DNA from: Mallotus nudiflorus
Taxonomy: Eukaryota > Streptophyta > Magnoliopsida > Malpighiales > Euphorbiaceae
NCBI GenBank assembly: GCA_947683625.1
Contig: CANTUR010000649.1
Span: forward strand, 1,550,001 to 1,614,000
Direction: 5' to 3'
Length of the DNA stretch: 64,000 bases
Each line of letters opens with the position of its first letter. Positions within the stretch are counted from its first letter, which is position 1. Positions 1 through 10,737 of the stretch are shown here, piece by piece. The translations under genes and the position numbers were made by a program. The notes under the pieces are model-generated. The model worked only from the letters and a program-made list of their open reading frames with translations, ran no database searches and was not told where the DNA came from.

Positions 1-1871
1 TTGGGGTTAATGAATCAAGATATACTTCAAAATATTTGGGGCTTCCTCTTGAATGGGGACAAATAAAGAAAATTTTATTCAGCTACCTTCTCCAAAGAAC
101 CATTGATAAGGTGCAAGCTTGGAATTGTAAGTATTTGTCTTCTGCTGGGAGAGAGGTGATAATCAAGGCAGTCTTACAATCTCTGCCATCTTATGTAGTG
201 GCTGTTTTTAAAATTCCTTCTACCATCCTTCATCGGATGGAAATGCACATAAGACAGTTCTAGTGGAGCTAAGATGTGAATACTCACAAGAAGCTTTGGG
301 TGAAATGGGAGGTACTTACGGAAATTAAAAAAATTGGTGGAATAGGGTTTTGGAAACTTGAATTGTTTAATGAAGCTATGTTAGGGAAGATGGGTTGGGG
401 AATAATTGAGAATCCAAGTATGTTATGTGCTCAAATATTAAAAGGAATATATTTTCCTTTTTGAAATTTTTATGAAGCCAAGCAAGGTAATGGAGCTTCT
501 TGGCTATGGAGTAGTTTGTTGAAAGGCAGGGAGCTACTTAAGAAAGGTTGTAGATGGCATGTACGTACTGGGAAAGATATTCGGACATGGGAAGATGCTT
601 GGATTCCTACACTACCCATTTTTCGCCTCACTTCAAGACAACCAGAGAAAGTTGAGGTATTTTTAATTAAAGACTTGGTTGACAGAGACACAGGTGAATG
701 GAATCAAAATCTTTTGTTTAATCTGTTTTCCCCTAAAGAACAGATAGCCATTAAAGCTATTCTGGTTCATCGAGGAGATGATAATGATAGAATCATTTGG
801 CACCATGATCGGAAAGGCCAATATACTGTCGGAGGTGTGTATAAGCTTCTAAAGCAACAGTCAAATGAAGGTCGCATGAATTGGGGTACTTCAAGTGTTA
901 GTGATTCAGCTCCTCGATGATGGAATTCAATTTGGAAGTTCCAAATTCCCCCAAAGGTAAAGATATTTTTATGAAAATGCTTTTGGAATGCTTTACCAAC
1001 CAACTCGGCTCTAGTGCGAAGAGGTTGTAAAGTTGAAGATGTAGGTCTGTTTCGGAGACAATTGAACATGTATTATTTTTGTGTGATCATTCTAAAACAA
1101 TATGGTTTTCTACTCATTTTGGTTATATCCCGAATGATATGGGTTTTCACTCTTTTAATCTCTGGTGGTTGGAGATTAAACAATTGATGGAGGAAAATAA
1201 TTTGGAAGACCTTTTGCGACTTGCAGCTAGTGTGTGTTGGTACATCTGGAAATCCAGAAAGAGAAAGCAATTCAATGATGTTTTAGATAATTCTATTCAA
1301 GTCTGTAAGAGTATTAAACGGTGGTGGTCCTCTATTCTCAATATGAAAAGAATGGTGAATCTGTTATCCGATAATAACGCAGTGCCTACTGCCAATTCTA
1401 ATAGATTTCAAAGTATCAATAGGTGGCACCCCCCTCCTGGTGGCTGTTGGAAACTCAACTGCAATGAATCGTTTAACAATTCAAGCAAGGCTTCATCTGA
1501 TGCTTTTGTTTGCAGAGATAGTGAGGGTCATTTGATCCACATTAGCTCCAAACCTATCATCAGTGCTTCTCCTCTGCAGGTAGAGATGTTGGCTATTAAA
1601 GCCGCTGCTCTTTTTGCTGTTCAACACCCGGAGCGTTTCTTTATAATTGAGTCAGATTGTATGCAGGCAGTTGAGTTTTGTTTTTCTGCTATAACCCGTG
1701 GGAAGTTGAAGTTATTGTGTAGATACCATAAAGGAAATTCTATCTTCTCATCCCAATATCCAACATTATTATGTTTCAAGATTAGTTGATGTTGTTGCTG
1801 ACTGGCTTGCCAAGCACAGTTCAGCTTTTTCTTTTGTTGATTCTGTGTTTAATATTCATCCAGAATTCTAG
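1..1871 (+). pseudogene. LINE ORF2 C-terminal half: RT tail, zf-RVT region, RNase H-like domain
   Basis: The first segment (36-263) has the block that follows the RT core in plant LINEs (GLPLEWG, then LSSAGREVIIKAVLQSLPSY). A second frame (276-464) gives GGIGFWKLELFNEAMLGK, and 516-920 gives WHVRTGKDIRTWEDAWIP and GQYTVGGVYKLL, typical of the zf-RVT stretch. An RNase H-like domain lies in 1079-1789 (WKLNCNESFNNS, VEMLAIKAAALFA, IIESDCMQAVEF). The domain is finished in another frame at 1788-1871 by VADWLAKHSSAF and a stop. At least four frame breaks or stops are needed to read through. The first RNase H catalytic Asp, normally in a WKLNCDGS-type motif, reads Asn here. Plant LINE ORF2 encodes endonuclease, RT and often RNase H; only the last parts are present. 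Confidence 0.88.
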
Positions 1872-1882
1872 TGTTTAATTTT

Positions 1883-1938
1883 TGATGTGGAGAAACAAAC
1901 CTTTAAATGAGTTTGTAGAACAACGGACAACATATATA

Positions 1939-1978
<40 letters not shown>

Positions 1979-2334
1979 TAACTTTTCTATATTGTTAGAA
2001 ATTTGATTTTCTACCTTAATTAGAATTATCTTTATTTTATTTTCTAATTAAAATTAGGGTTAAAGTTGATAGGTTTATGCCACTTTATAAATATGTAAAC
2101 CTTATAGTTATATAAGACAATTTTTGTTGAGTTGATTATTTAAAATTATTATTTTTTCAAATTCGGTATTCTTATGAATTAACGAATTCTTGAATGTTTA
2201 TTTCCTGGTATTTATATGCAAATCAACAGGTTGTAAAAGGTTGCTAGACGGTAAATCGTGCGCAATTCAACGACTTGCAATGTTTATCTCTTTGTTATTT
2301 TATTTGTATTTCCTTAAACCTTCCGTTGCATTAG
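1883..2334 (+). repeat. 5' LTR of the short non-autonomous element
   Basis: Starts TGATG and is shared with 3076-3446 through GCATTAG just before the primer-binding site. It holds a (TTA)n tract at about 1941-1979. It also has roughly 70 bases after that tract (about 1980-2047) that the right LTR lacks, which accounts for most of the length difference. Confidence 0.72.
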
Positions 2335-2346
2335 TTGGTATCAGAG
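2335..2346 (+). other. primer-binding site, initiator Met tRNA type
   Basis: TTGGTATCAGAG lies directly after the left LTR. This is the usual plant LTR-retrotransposon site complementary to the 3' end of initiator methionine tRNA. Confidence 0.8.
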
Positions 2347-2946
2347 TTGACGTTCGTTTCTAGGTTTATAAAAAAGAAAAGAAAACAGTTATGGCATGAA
2401 GGAGACAACAACAACAACACTTGGATGAGGTACATAAGCGTGAGGCTAATCAACAAGTTGAGCAGCTATTTAAGCGAGTTAAAGAGACGATGGATGACGA
2501 TGGATCGATTTGAGCAAATGATGGAATAGATGATTGAAAGGATGAATGCTCTTTTGGTCAATCAAAATAGAAACAATCTAGCCTCACGAAACAATAATAA
2601 TTTTGTGGGTAATTTTGATGGGGAGGTTAGTGACGAAGAGGAAGAAGAAAAATACTATGAAGATATCTTATTTTATGATACTGATGATGATGAGGATGAA
2701 GATGCAATTATTGGAGATGAGCCAATATTTAATGAAGAGGATGAGGGTGATGAAGAATTTAATAAATTGTTAGAAGGAGGTGATATAACAATTGATTATG
2801 TTGAAAGGTATCAGACTTTTAAGAATTTAGGGATTGAGATGGAGGATCATCCTAAATGTGAATATAATATGCCAAAGTTGGTCGAGCTTGTTGATATATT
2901 AATTTTATTGGCATTGACAAAAATCTTTACTCTTATGTTCCTTTAA
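2335..2946 (+). pseudogene. gag-like remnant with an acidic tract
   Basis: Two adjacent ORFs (2335-2529 and 2530-2946) are joined in frame across one stop. The first has a gag-leader-like stretch ending MTMDRFEQMME. The second continues MIERMNALLVNQNRNN and then has an extreme Asp/Glu tract (VSDEEEEEKYYEDI, TDDDEDEDA). The position after the primer-binding site fits a gag start. No zinc knuckle or capsid motif can be recognised, so the gag assignment rests on context. Confidence 0.45.
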
Positions 2947-3075
2947 TTTCTATTTTGAAGGAATTACATGTTGATGGTGATGGTGGCTTTATGATGTCCT
3001 ATGCATTTGTGAACAAATTTGTTTCACAATATTTAAGTGAAATTTGAGGACGAATTTTCTCTACTCTAGAGGGAA

Positions 3076-3446
3076 TAATGCAAAATAACAAGCCTTTGAA
3101 TGAATTTGCAGAACAATAGATAACATATATAATTTATTATTATTATTATTATTTAAAATTAGGTTTAGGGTTGGTAGATTTGTGTCGCCCTATAAATATG
3201 TAAGTCTTAAAGTTATGTAAGATAGTTTTTGTTGAGTTGATTATTTCAAATTATTATTTTTTCAAATTCAATATTATTATAAATCAACGAATTCTTAAAT
3301 GTTTATTTCTTATTGTTTGTGTGCAAATCAACAAATTGTAAAAAATTGTTACACAGTCAATCGTGCACGATTCAACGACTTCCGACGTTTTTCTTTTTAT
3401 TTTTTTATTTTTATTTTTATTTTTTTAATGCATCGGGCTGCATTAG
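3076..3446 (+). repeat. 3' LTR of the short non-autonomous element
   Basis: Aligns with 1883-2334, for example AATTTATTATTATTATTATT, GTTGAGTTGATTATTT and CGTGCACGATTCAACGACTT. The purine run TAGAGGGAA at about 3067-3075, just upstream, is the probable polypurine tract. The starting TG has become TA. Confidence 0.72.
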
Positions 3447-3676
3447 TTTTACATGACCAACATTTGAAATTTTCTTTTCTTAATGAATTTCCCTTTGGCA
3501 AAAAAAATGGAGGAAGATGGATGTGACATTTATCACGTCAATTCACTTGAGCAATGAAAACCAACGTCGTGGCAGAGGAAAAAATTTAAACGAGGAAGAT
3601 GAATGTAACCTTATATTACATTGTATTTTGTTCATTCATGGAAGAACCCATGATAAAATTTTGAAATTTGACATGT

Positions 3677-4083
3677 TATTCTATTGGGTTCCTTAATTTT
3701 TATTGTGTTTTATTAAGTTCTTAACCTTTTATTTTTATATAGATTAAAGACAAATTAGAGTAAAGTAATGGAATTGTGTAACAATTCAAATTTGTTGTTG
3801 CTAAATATGATGTTGCGAAAGGTTTAAAGATATGTTTTATGAAAAATGAAAGAAAAAAATGTGAGGGTAAAACGTAAAGAAAAATTTCCATAGATCTTAT
3901 TTGTTTCAATTGATAATTTTTATAATATATTCACTGTTAAAACTTACCACCGAAATCACAATTGTGGTAGAGTAAACAAAATTTATTTCACAATTTTATT
4001 ACATTAGTCTAATTTATCTTAATTTATATGAAAATAAAAGATTAAGAACTTAATAAAAGTTGAGGGACTCAATAGAATAAAAT
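3677..4083. repeat. MITE-like inverted repeat, about 80-base arms
   Basis: The left arm (about 3677-3760, ATTCTATTGGGTTCCTTAAT onward) is the reverse complement, with mismatches, of the right arm (about 4004-4083, whose complement starts ATTCTATTGAGTCCCTCAAC). Both arms share TTTTATTAAGTTCTTAA and ATAAATTAGA-type blocks. About 245 AT-rich bases separate them. The large Tekay element is inserted right at the outer end of the right arm, so the far edge may continue at 18167. No transposase is seen and no superfamily can be named. Confidence 0.55.
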
Positions 4084-5432
4084 TGCCACGACCCGAACCC
4101 AGGACACATGACCGGAACTAGAGAATGAAAAAGTATAAAACTACCGAATCCTGTAGTAAGCCTTAAAAGAAAACGTGAAATATTTAAACTTTAAAACTTT
4201 ACGATAAATAATTAAATCACAATGCACATTATCAAACTGATTTTTCTCAATATAATTTAAACCATAATATAATAGTGTATAAAATATATAAATTTCAGTT
4301 ATATAATAATGTCTCAGTACACAATATTATAAATACATGACATTCCAAATAAAATATGCAATTATATAGTTTACTCTATTGTAGTACACGAAAATAAAGT
4401 CAACACAACTAAGTAGACCTACGTATAATAGCTGATGATGAAACTACATGGCGAAGAGAAGTAGGCCTAATAGAAAAGTCCCAAACTTCTGAAAAAAATA
4501 AATTGAGGGGAGTCAGACCTCACTGAGTAAGTTAATAAAAGAGCTATATGGTTTGAAAACTTTTTTGAAAACCGTATAGATATGGTGAAAATAATTTATA
4601 ACATATATATAAAAATATATAGCTTTTGAAAAATCTCAGTAGAACTCTAAATCCAATTCTAAATGGTCAACTGGGTCCACTTAATCTAAATGGACTGCCG
4701 ATTCCTGAGAGCAGAGGTATCAACCGAGGCACCAAGCCGCAGTTATCCACTTAATCCAAGCACATGGCATTGGCGGTCCCCGAGAGCTAAGACATCTACC
4801 GAGGCACCAATCCCAGTCCATTATTAACTTTCCACATCACTGGCGGTCCCTAAGAGCAGAGGCTTCCACTGAGGCACCCATCCTAGTTTATAACCACAAG
4901 TCATACATATTTTAGGATCTTTCTCTCAATCTTCACCATGTGCACACAGTCCTGGTGAAACCTATCAGGTAGTCCGTTCTACAAAAATTTCTCAAAACTA
5001 GTTTTTTAAATAAATAAATACATTGCCATGAAATTCTCGATAACAAAATTTATTTCAAATCAATAATGCAAATAATACTAAAATATGAGTGCATACAATT
5101 TTTAAAGAAAACACACACACATATCAGTTTATTAACTTACAGGATGAGCGAGATGGCTGACGATCGTGTGTCTACCTCAATCTAAAAGCTCCCACTCCGG
5201 TACTCTCTAAAAAATAACATATTTATTTTTAAAATCATACTTATGGAATAAGAAGGAAAATTAATAAAATTATGAGACTCTAGAATGACTCAGGAAAAAT
5301 CAGGTAAAACTCGATAGATTGAAATACCCTAATTTACGCTAGAAAATTACGGAAGATGTCACGTTTTACGAAAAAATCTATCGAAATTTTGGCAGAGTAA
5401 ACGAACATCTCTTTACTATAGGTAGAGCCATT

Positions 5433-6338
5433 CTTGCATAGAGAAACGCATTTCTAGCATTCACACTCAACCATACTCTGGTAGGCTCTCCAATTCTACA
5501 ATTAGCCCGACCGAGTTCACAATCCAAACAAACAACACAACTTAATTCTAATTAATAAAATTCACATTTAATTATTTAAATAGTTTAATTATATAATAAA
5601 ATTAGTTTAAAACCCATCTTATTACCAAAATAATATATAATATATTATTTGAAAATAATTTTTAAAAATTAGTATTAATTAATTAAATATAGTAAATAAT
5701 TATAAAAATCATTTTAATTCCTCAAATAATATTAAAACCAATTAAAATATAGTATTTAGCTATAGTTAGCATAAAATTACATTTTTACCCCTAAAATACA
5801 AAAATACACATAACATCCTATTATTACTCAAAAATTCTATAAAAATTATACAAATGCATAAAAATTATGTTCTCAACATATATATATTATTAATATTAAC
5901 TAAAACACATATTTAAACCATTATTCCATAAAAAATCTAACTCTAACCTAATTATTCAATTTTGACATAAACTATAAAAATTCATTAAAATTATATAATA
6001 TTCTCAAAAATTAATTTCTCAACACTAAAATTAATAAAAATATATAATATCACTAAATTAGCCAATTTTATAATTTAATAAATTAATTTACAAAAATTAA
6101 TAAAATAATAATAAAATATTCAAAAATTCACAAAAATCAAAATAAATTCCAAAAATCATACAAAAATTCATAGAGGTAGATTAAGCTACTAGGAATCACA
6201 TTTGTAAAGGGAGTTTGCAAGATTTAAGCTAGATCAAGCTAAAAAAAATTTGAAACCCTAGAACTCCATAAACAAAAATTAACAAAAACTCAATCAAATG
6301 GAGATTAAAGCTTAAACTAAGCTTCGATTAGTGCTCAC
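5433..6338 (-). other. intron-like segment inside the LTR (Tekay 3' LTR)
   Basis: In sense, a donor-like CCGGTGAGCAC starts it (GT at 6338-6337). About 900 AT-rich bases later it ends at an acceptor-like site TTTCTCTATGCAAG, where this copy has one extra A compared with CAG in the other LTR. A weakened hairpin (CTTTAC-TATAG-GTAGAG on the plus strand, 5411-5427, one mismatch) follows. Inferred from comparison of six LTRs; splicing itself is not shown. Confidence 0.4.
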
Positions 6339-6623
6339 CGGTGCAAGAGGAAGAGAAAGACACTGGAATCGAAGAAAATGATGACCAGAAGTGATGGAGG
6401 CACAGTGAGAGGCAGAGAATGGGATGATGGAAGAAAGAGTTACTGTGAGTTTTTTTTTTTTTTGGCTTGGTTTTTCACATTTTTTCTTTTGTTTGATGTG
6501 TGTTTTGGTTGGTTTTTAATATATGGTATGTATGTATGTATGTACTCATACATGGCATGCACGTGTATATTATATTAATAATACTTTATGGTAAACAAAT
6601 CTCCACCACATAAAAATATACTC

Positions 6624-6626
<3 letters not shown>

Positions 6627-6687
<61 letters not shown>

Positions 6688-6688
6688 T
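6627..6688. repeat. (AAT)n microsatellite
   Basis: About 20 uninterrupted AAT units within the Tekay 3' LTR, upstream of the GC-rich leader. The sister LTR has only a short TA/TGTA stretch here. Confidence 0.95.
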
Positions 6689-7033
6689 AACACACACACA
6701 TGCAAATAAAACTCACATAAAATAATACTTAATAATAATGATAATTCTAATAAAATAAATAATAGAATTTGATAAAACAATAATAGAATTAACAATGCTC
6801 TAAATTAAATATTATTAAAATAGTTCTATCCAAAATAACAATTATAAATAATGCAATTTAAATGTCCAAAATAATAGGTTTCAAAACAAAATATTTACAT
6901 AGAAAATATAATTAAATATAAAATATTAACGATTAATCACTAAATAGTAAAATAAATAAATATAACCTTTCAATTTATTAACACTGCAAATCTCGTTTTA
7001 TATTAAAATAATTTAAAAACTAGGGTTATTACA

Positions 7034-7046
7034 GTCTTTCCTCCTT
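7034..7046 (-). other. polypurine tract of the Tekay/Del element
   Basis: On the minus strand AAGGAGGAAAGAC lies directly before the 3' LTR start (TGTAATA). This is the expected primer site for plus-strand DNA synthesis. Just inside it is GAATTCGAGGACGAATTTTT, the usual Ty3 pre-PPT signature. Confidence 0.8.
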
Positions 7047-7089
7047 ATAAAAATTCGTCCTCGAATTCAAGAAAGAATAATTACAAGAA

Positions 7090-7614
7090 TCAAGGAGGAA
7101 AGAGATACGGGTAAGAAGCTCGCATCTCCGCTTCAGTCTCCCAGGTACAGTCCGCAGCAGTATGGTTACTCTATAATACTTTCACCATTAGAATCTCCTT
7201 GGTTTGCAACTGTCGAATTTGGCGATCCACAATCGCTATCGGATACTCTTCATAGGTAATATCATCACTAAGCTCTACGACTTGAGGTTGCAGAACGTGA
7301 GATGGGTCAGGAATGTATTTCCTTAACATAGATACATGAAATACAGGGTGGATTCTTGACAATTCTGGTGGCAACACCAACCTATACGCCACTTTATCCA
7401 CTCTCGACCGAATCTCAAATGGTCCAATGTATCTAGGAGCTAGCTTACCCTTTTTTCCAAATCTCATGACTCCTTTCATTAAAGACATTTTCAGGAACAC
7501 CATGTCTCCAACCATAAAGGATACATCCTTTCTCCTAGGGTCAGCATAGCTCTTATGTCTACTGAAGGTTATCTTCAATCTTCGCTGTATGATGAGATCT
7601 TTTTCTGAAGTCAC
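7090..7614 (-). pseudogene. integrase C-terminus with chromodomain (Tekay/Del pol end)
   Basis: The ORF reads DMVFLKMSLMKGVMRFGKKG, then GPFEIRSRVDKVAYRLVLPP and IHPVFHVSMLRKYIPDPSHV, the C-terminal part of chromovirus integrase. The chromodomain follows (YEEYPIAIVDRQIRQLQTKE, then VKVL, then SNHTAADCTWETEAEMRASY). The Trp codon expected in VKVLW is a TAG stop at 7168-7170. Beyond it the frame stays open to the natural end PYLFPP and a stop at 7090-7092. Chromodomains of this type are thought to steer integration toward heterochromatin. The extra stop removes about 25 residues and probably destroys the fold. Confidence 0.9.
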
Positions 7615-8453
7615 TTGTACTAACTTTGGACCTGTCAGTTGCCTCTCACCAATCTCCTAATATAATGGTGATCTACACTTTCTACCATACAGTGCCTCAT
7701 ATGGAGCCATTTCAATACTAGCATGATAGCTATTGTTATAGGCAAACTCAATCGATGGCAAGTGAAAATCCCACTGTCCTCCAAAATCAATCACACATAT
7801 CCTTAGCATGTCTTCTAAAGTCTGAATGGTCCTTTATGACTGACCATCTGCCTGATTATGGAAGGCTATATCGAATCTAGTCTGGTGCCCAAAGCTTTAT
7901 GTAATTCTTGCTAAAAGACTGAGGTGAATGTGGCTCCTTTTTTCGACACTTTACTTACTAGTACCCCATGTAAACAAACAATCCTGTTGACATAAAGTCT
8001 TGCCAATCTATTAGTAGAGTACGTCTTCTTCATTGGTAGAAAGTGTGCTGACTTAGTTAGCCTATCAACAATCACCCAAATAGCATTATAGCCTTTTGTA
8101 GTTCGAGGTAATCCAGTCACAAAGTCCATAGCTATCATGTCCCATTTCCATTCAAGAATTAGCATAGGTTGCAACAATCCCAAAGGTCTTTGATGTTCAA
8201 GCTTCACTTACTAACAAGTCAAGCATCTAAATACAAACTCTGAAATATCCTTCTTTATTCTATTCCACCAATATGTATCTTTCAAGTCATGATACATCTT
8301 GGTAGAACCTGGATGGATACTATAAGTAGAAAAATGCACCTCTTCCATAATTTCTTTCCTAAAGTCATTAACATTCGGCACATAAATCCTAGTACCCAAA
8401 TGCAACACACCTTCTCTGTCAATCATAAAATCTCTTGACTGCTCTTGTTGCAC
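7615..8453 (-). pseudogene. integrase zinc-finger and catalytic core (Tekay/Del), catalytic residues lost
   Basis: 8453-8211 carries the H2C2-type region (STYSIHPGSTKMYHDLKD, YWWNRIKKDISEFVFRCLTC). 8207-7911 carries the core start WDMIAMDFVTGLPRTTKGYN, with the first catalytic Asp intact, and IWVIVDRLTKSAHFLPM. The second catalytic Asp, normally in SDRG, reads SKKG (VSKVSKKGATFTSVF). Further on, the Glu normally in DGQSERTIQTLED is a TAA stop (DGQS-stop-RTIQTLEDMLR, near 7840). Two of three D,D-E residues are therefore gone, apart from several other stops. Confidence 0.9.
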
Positions 8454-8534
8454 TTTATATATAATCCTCTACAACTGTGGGTCTCTACTCTGAGCTGCCT
8501 TAACTCTATCCAAGTATACTGATCGTACCCTGAA

Positions 8535-9155
8535 TTAAGCTAAAAGGCACTTTTTAGTAACTTTCAATTGGAACCCTTGATCAATCAATTCATGCATCTC
8601 CTTGGCAATGGGCCTCCTATCTAAGCTGATGTGGGCAAGACTGCCCATTGACTTCCTACTCAAGGCATCGACAACAACATTCGCCTTGCCTGGATGGTAC
8701 AAAATTGAACAGTCATAGTCCTTAAGGAGTTCCATCTATCTTCTCTGCCTCAAGTTCAAGTCCCTTTGCTAGAAGATATACTTCAAGCTCTTGTGATCGA
8801 TGTAAATCTCACAAGTAACCCCATACAAGTAATGCCTCCAGATCTTCAAAGTAAACACAATAGCTACCATCTCCAGGTCATGAGTATGATAGTTTTGCTC
8901 GTGCTTCTTCAGTTGCCTTGAAGCATAAGAAATTACTTGGCCATTTTGCGTCAACACACAACCCAATCCTACTATAGAAGCATCACAATACACCGTATAC
9001 CTTTCATTTCCAAAGGGTAAAGTCAGAATTGGAGCTGACATCAATAAATCCTTAAATAAATGGAAGTGCTGCTCGTATCTGTCTGTCCACACAAACTTAG
9101 CACTCTTCTGGGTCAATCTTGTCAAAGGTGCGATAATTTTGGAGAAGTCCTTCAC
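8535..9155 (-). pseudogene. RNase H domain of Tekay/Del pol
   Basis: Reads on directly from the RT once the solo LTR at 9156-12400 is removed (FV joined to KDFSKIIAPLTRLTQKSAKF). Motifs are YTVYCDASIVGLGCVLTQNG (first catalytic Asp), ISYASRQLKKHEQNYHTHDL followed by EMVAIVF, HYLYGV, and YIDHKSLKYIF with the Asp of the RNase H site. After a stop comes the tether YHPGKANVVVDALSRKS. This domain degrades the RNA strand during reverse transcription in the virus-like particle. Confidence 0.9.
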
Positions 9156-10737
9156 TATCACGACCCAAAACAGGGGCCATGATCGGCGCTAGGGAACGAA
9201 AATTCTTTCGAATCCGGAACTCGTAACAAGCCTAAAATAAAATAAAACATGCAATAGTAATAATAACAACATAATTAAGTAAAATATTATGCAGCGGAAT
9301 AAAATCATAAATTTCAAAATAATATTTCCACCAAATGAAATTAAATCAAATCCTCATCTCATATATAAATAAACTCTTTTAATACAAATCCAGTTCAAAT
9401 TCTTAAAATACATAACTCATACAAATATAATACAATATCTTTTAACAATTTTACGACTACTGCAGTGTCTAGATCATAAAATAAAACTCAAGTGAGCAAT
9501 TTACATAATAAAGCCGGAGCGACAGAAATTCGGCGTACAGGCCTGCTACTGAGGTCTGATGAAGATGACTCTCCTGAAAAATAGTCAACAGAGGGGAGTC
9601 AGACCTCACTGAGTGAATTACTATAATATATATACATGCATACTAAATGCCAATGCACACAATCAAAAGTATATATTATATGTATGTATACAAGCAAATA
9701 CACACAGATGCAATAAAATCATTTTATATATTTTTATTGAAAATCACTGTTTATGAAGGATCAAATAGAGCCCTAGAAAATCGCAACCTCAAACAGTGTT
9801 AGACAACACTCTAGCCATACAGGCTCACTTATTCCAATATATTCACTTATTCCATTTGGATAGTAGACTGGCCTTGAGACACTAAGTCAACCGAGCTCCA
9901 GTAGTCTGACTATCAGTGTGATTAGCCTCGAGACACTTGGTCAACCGAGCTCCAGCAATCACACTCCCAAATCATATCACACATCATATAAATCAAATCC
10001 AATCGATATCCTCAAATAGGTTAGTAATATAGCTTAAATGCTATAAGCGTACCGGTACGTACTCGGTCCTAGTGCTGCCCACTAGGTAGCACGTTCTATT
10101 GATATTGTTTATTATTAAACATAAAACATACATTCATAAATAAATGATGCATGTAATTGAAATGAACAGTAACATTACCATATATATATTAGAAATATAC
10201 CAAAAGTAAATCAGGTATATTTTGAGTATGTATACGTCAAATAAATCCAATTAAATTTCAAAATAAACTAGAAATATATTCAAAAATATTTTAAACATAA
10301 TTCATTAATAAAACATGCATATAGTTTAAAATATACCAAAATAAAAACAAAAAATAAACCAAAAGTAAACTAAAATAAACTTAAGTACTAATTAATACCA
10401 TTATGCATTTTTAGTCAAAATAAAACATAGATTTCTAAAATCATGCACCCTAGAGCATATATATATATAGAATAGTAACTCACAATTATTGCACTCCACG
10501 AGATGGGTTCGATGGGCTGGTCCACTAGGCCTCGATCTCGGCACAACTGAACAAACAGATAATGACAGGAATTAGAATAAATCCAACAATAGTTCTAAAG
10601 ACTCGATCTAGATTACTAGACACGGAATTAAAATAGGAATTCAACCGGACATCACGTTTTATGAGAATTGTACCAAAAATTCGACAGAATCTCCCCTGTA
10701 AAACGGTCATCTCTCTACTCAAAGAGTAGAGCCGGCC

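Larger units (their letters stand above)
1883..3446 (+). mobile_element. short non-autonomous Ty3-type LTR element (TRIM/LARD-like)
   Basis: Two diverged direct repeats (1883-2334 and 3076-3446) flank about 740 bases. The internal part starts at once with a primer-binding site matching plant initiator-Met tRNA, has one short acidic ORF region, and ends with a Ty3-like 3' signature (AAATTTGAGGACGAATTT near 3041) and a purine tract just before the right LTR. No protease, RT or integrase is present, so it must have relied on proteins of an autonomous relative. It lies in the 3' UTR of a LINE. I could not fix a clean target duplication, so the outer ends are accurate to a few bases only. Confidence 0.75.
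1..3507 (+). mobile_element. 3' part of an L1-type LINE, split by a nested LTR element
   Basis: The left edge of the window lies inside LINE ORF2. The coding part runs to a stop at 1869-1871, followed by a short 3' UTR. A small LTR element (1883-3446) interrupts that UTR. After it, about 55 bases resembling a plant LINE 3' end (AATGAATTTCCCTTTGGC) lead into an A8 run at 3500-3507, which I take as the poly(A) tail. The 5' end is outside the window, so target duplications cannot be checked. Frameshifts and stops make it non-functional. Confidence 0.85.
4084..7033 (-). repeat. 3' LTR of the Tekay/Del element (2950 bp)
   Basis: In sense it runs from TGTAATAACCCTAG (complement ending at 7033) to the complement of TGCCACGACCCG at 4084. 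It aligns with 15314-18161 along its full length. The first ~70 bases differ at about a dozen places, mostly C/T and A/G changes typical of methylated plant repeats. Internal parts are: an (AAT)n tract at 6627-6688 that is nearly absent from the other LTR; three tandem spacer units at about 4689-4885; and the intron-like module at 5433-6338. No protein is encoded. Confidence 0.93.

Noticed and set aside
470..1270. Minus-strand frames opposite the LINE ORF2
   Set aside because: Shadows of the LINE coding strand with no motif of their own.
3299..3526. 75-codon frame over the right LTR and LINE tail
   Set aside because: Spans two different repeats and a T-rich tract, so it cannot be one gene.
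6378..6578. Frame over the Tekay LTR leader (also 17600-17849)
   Set aside because: Lies antisense to the LTR, over the leader and TGTA microsatellite; present only because the leader is GC-rich.
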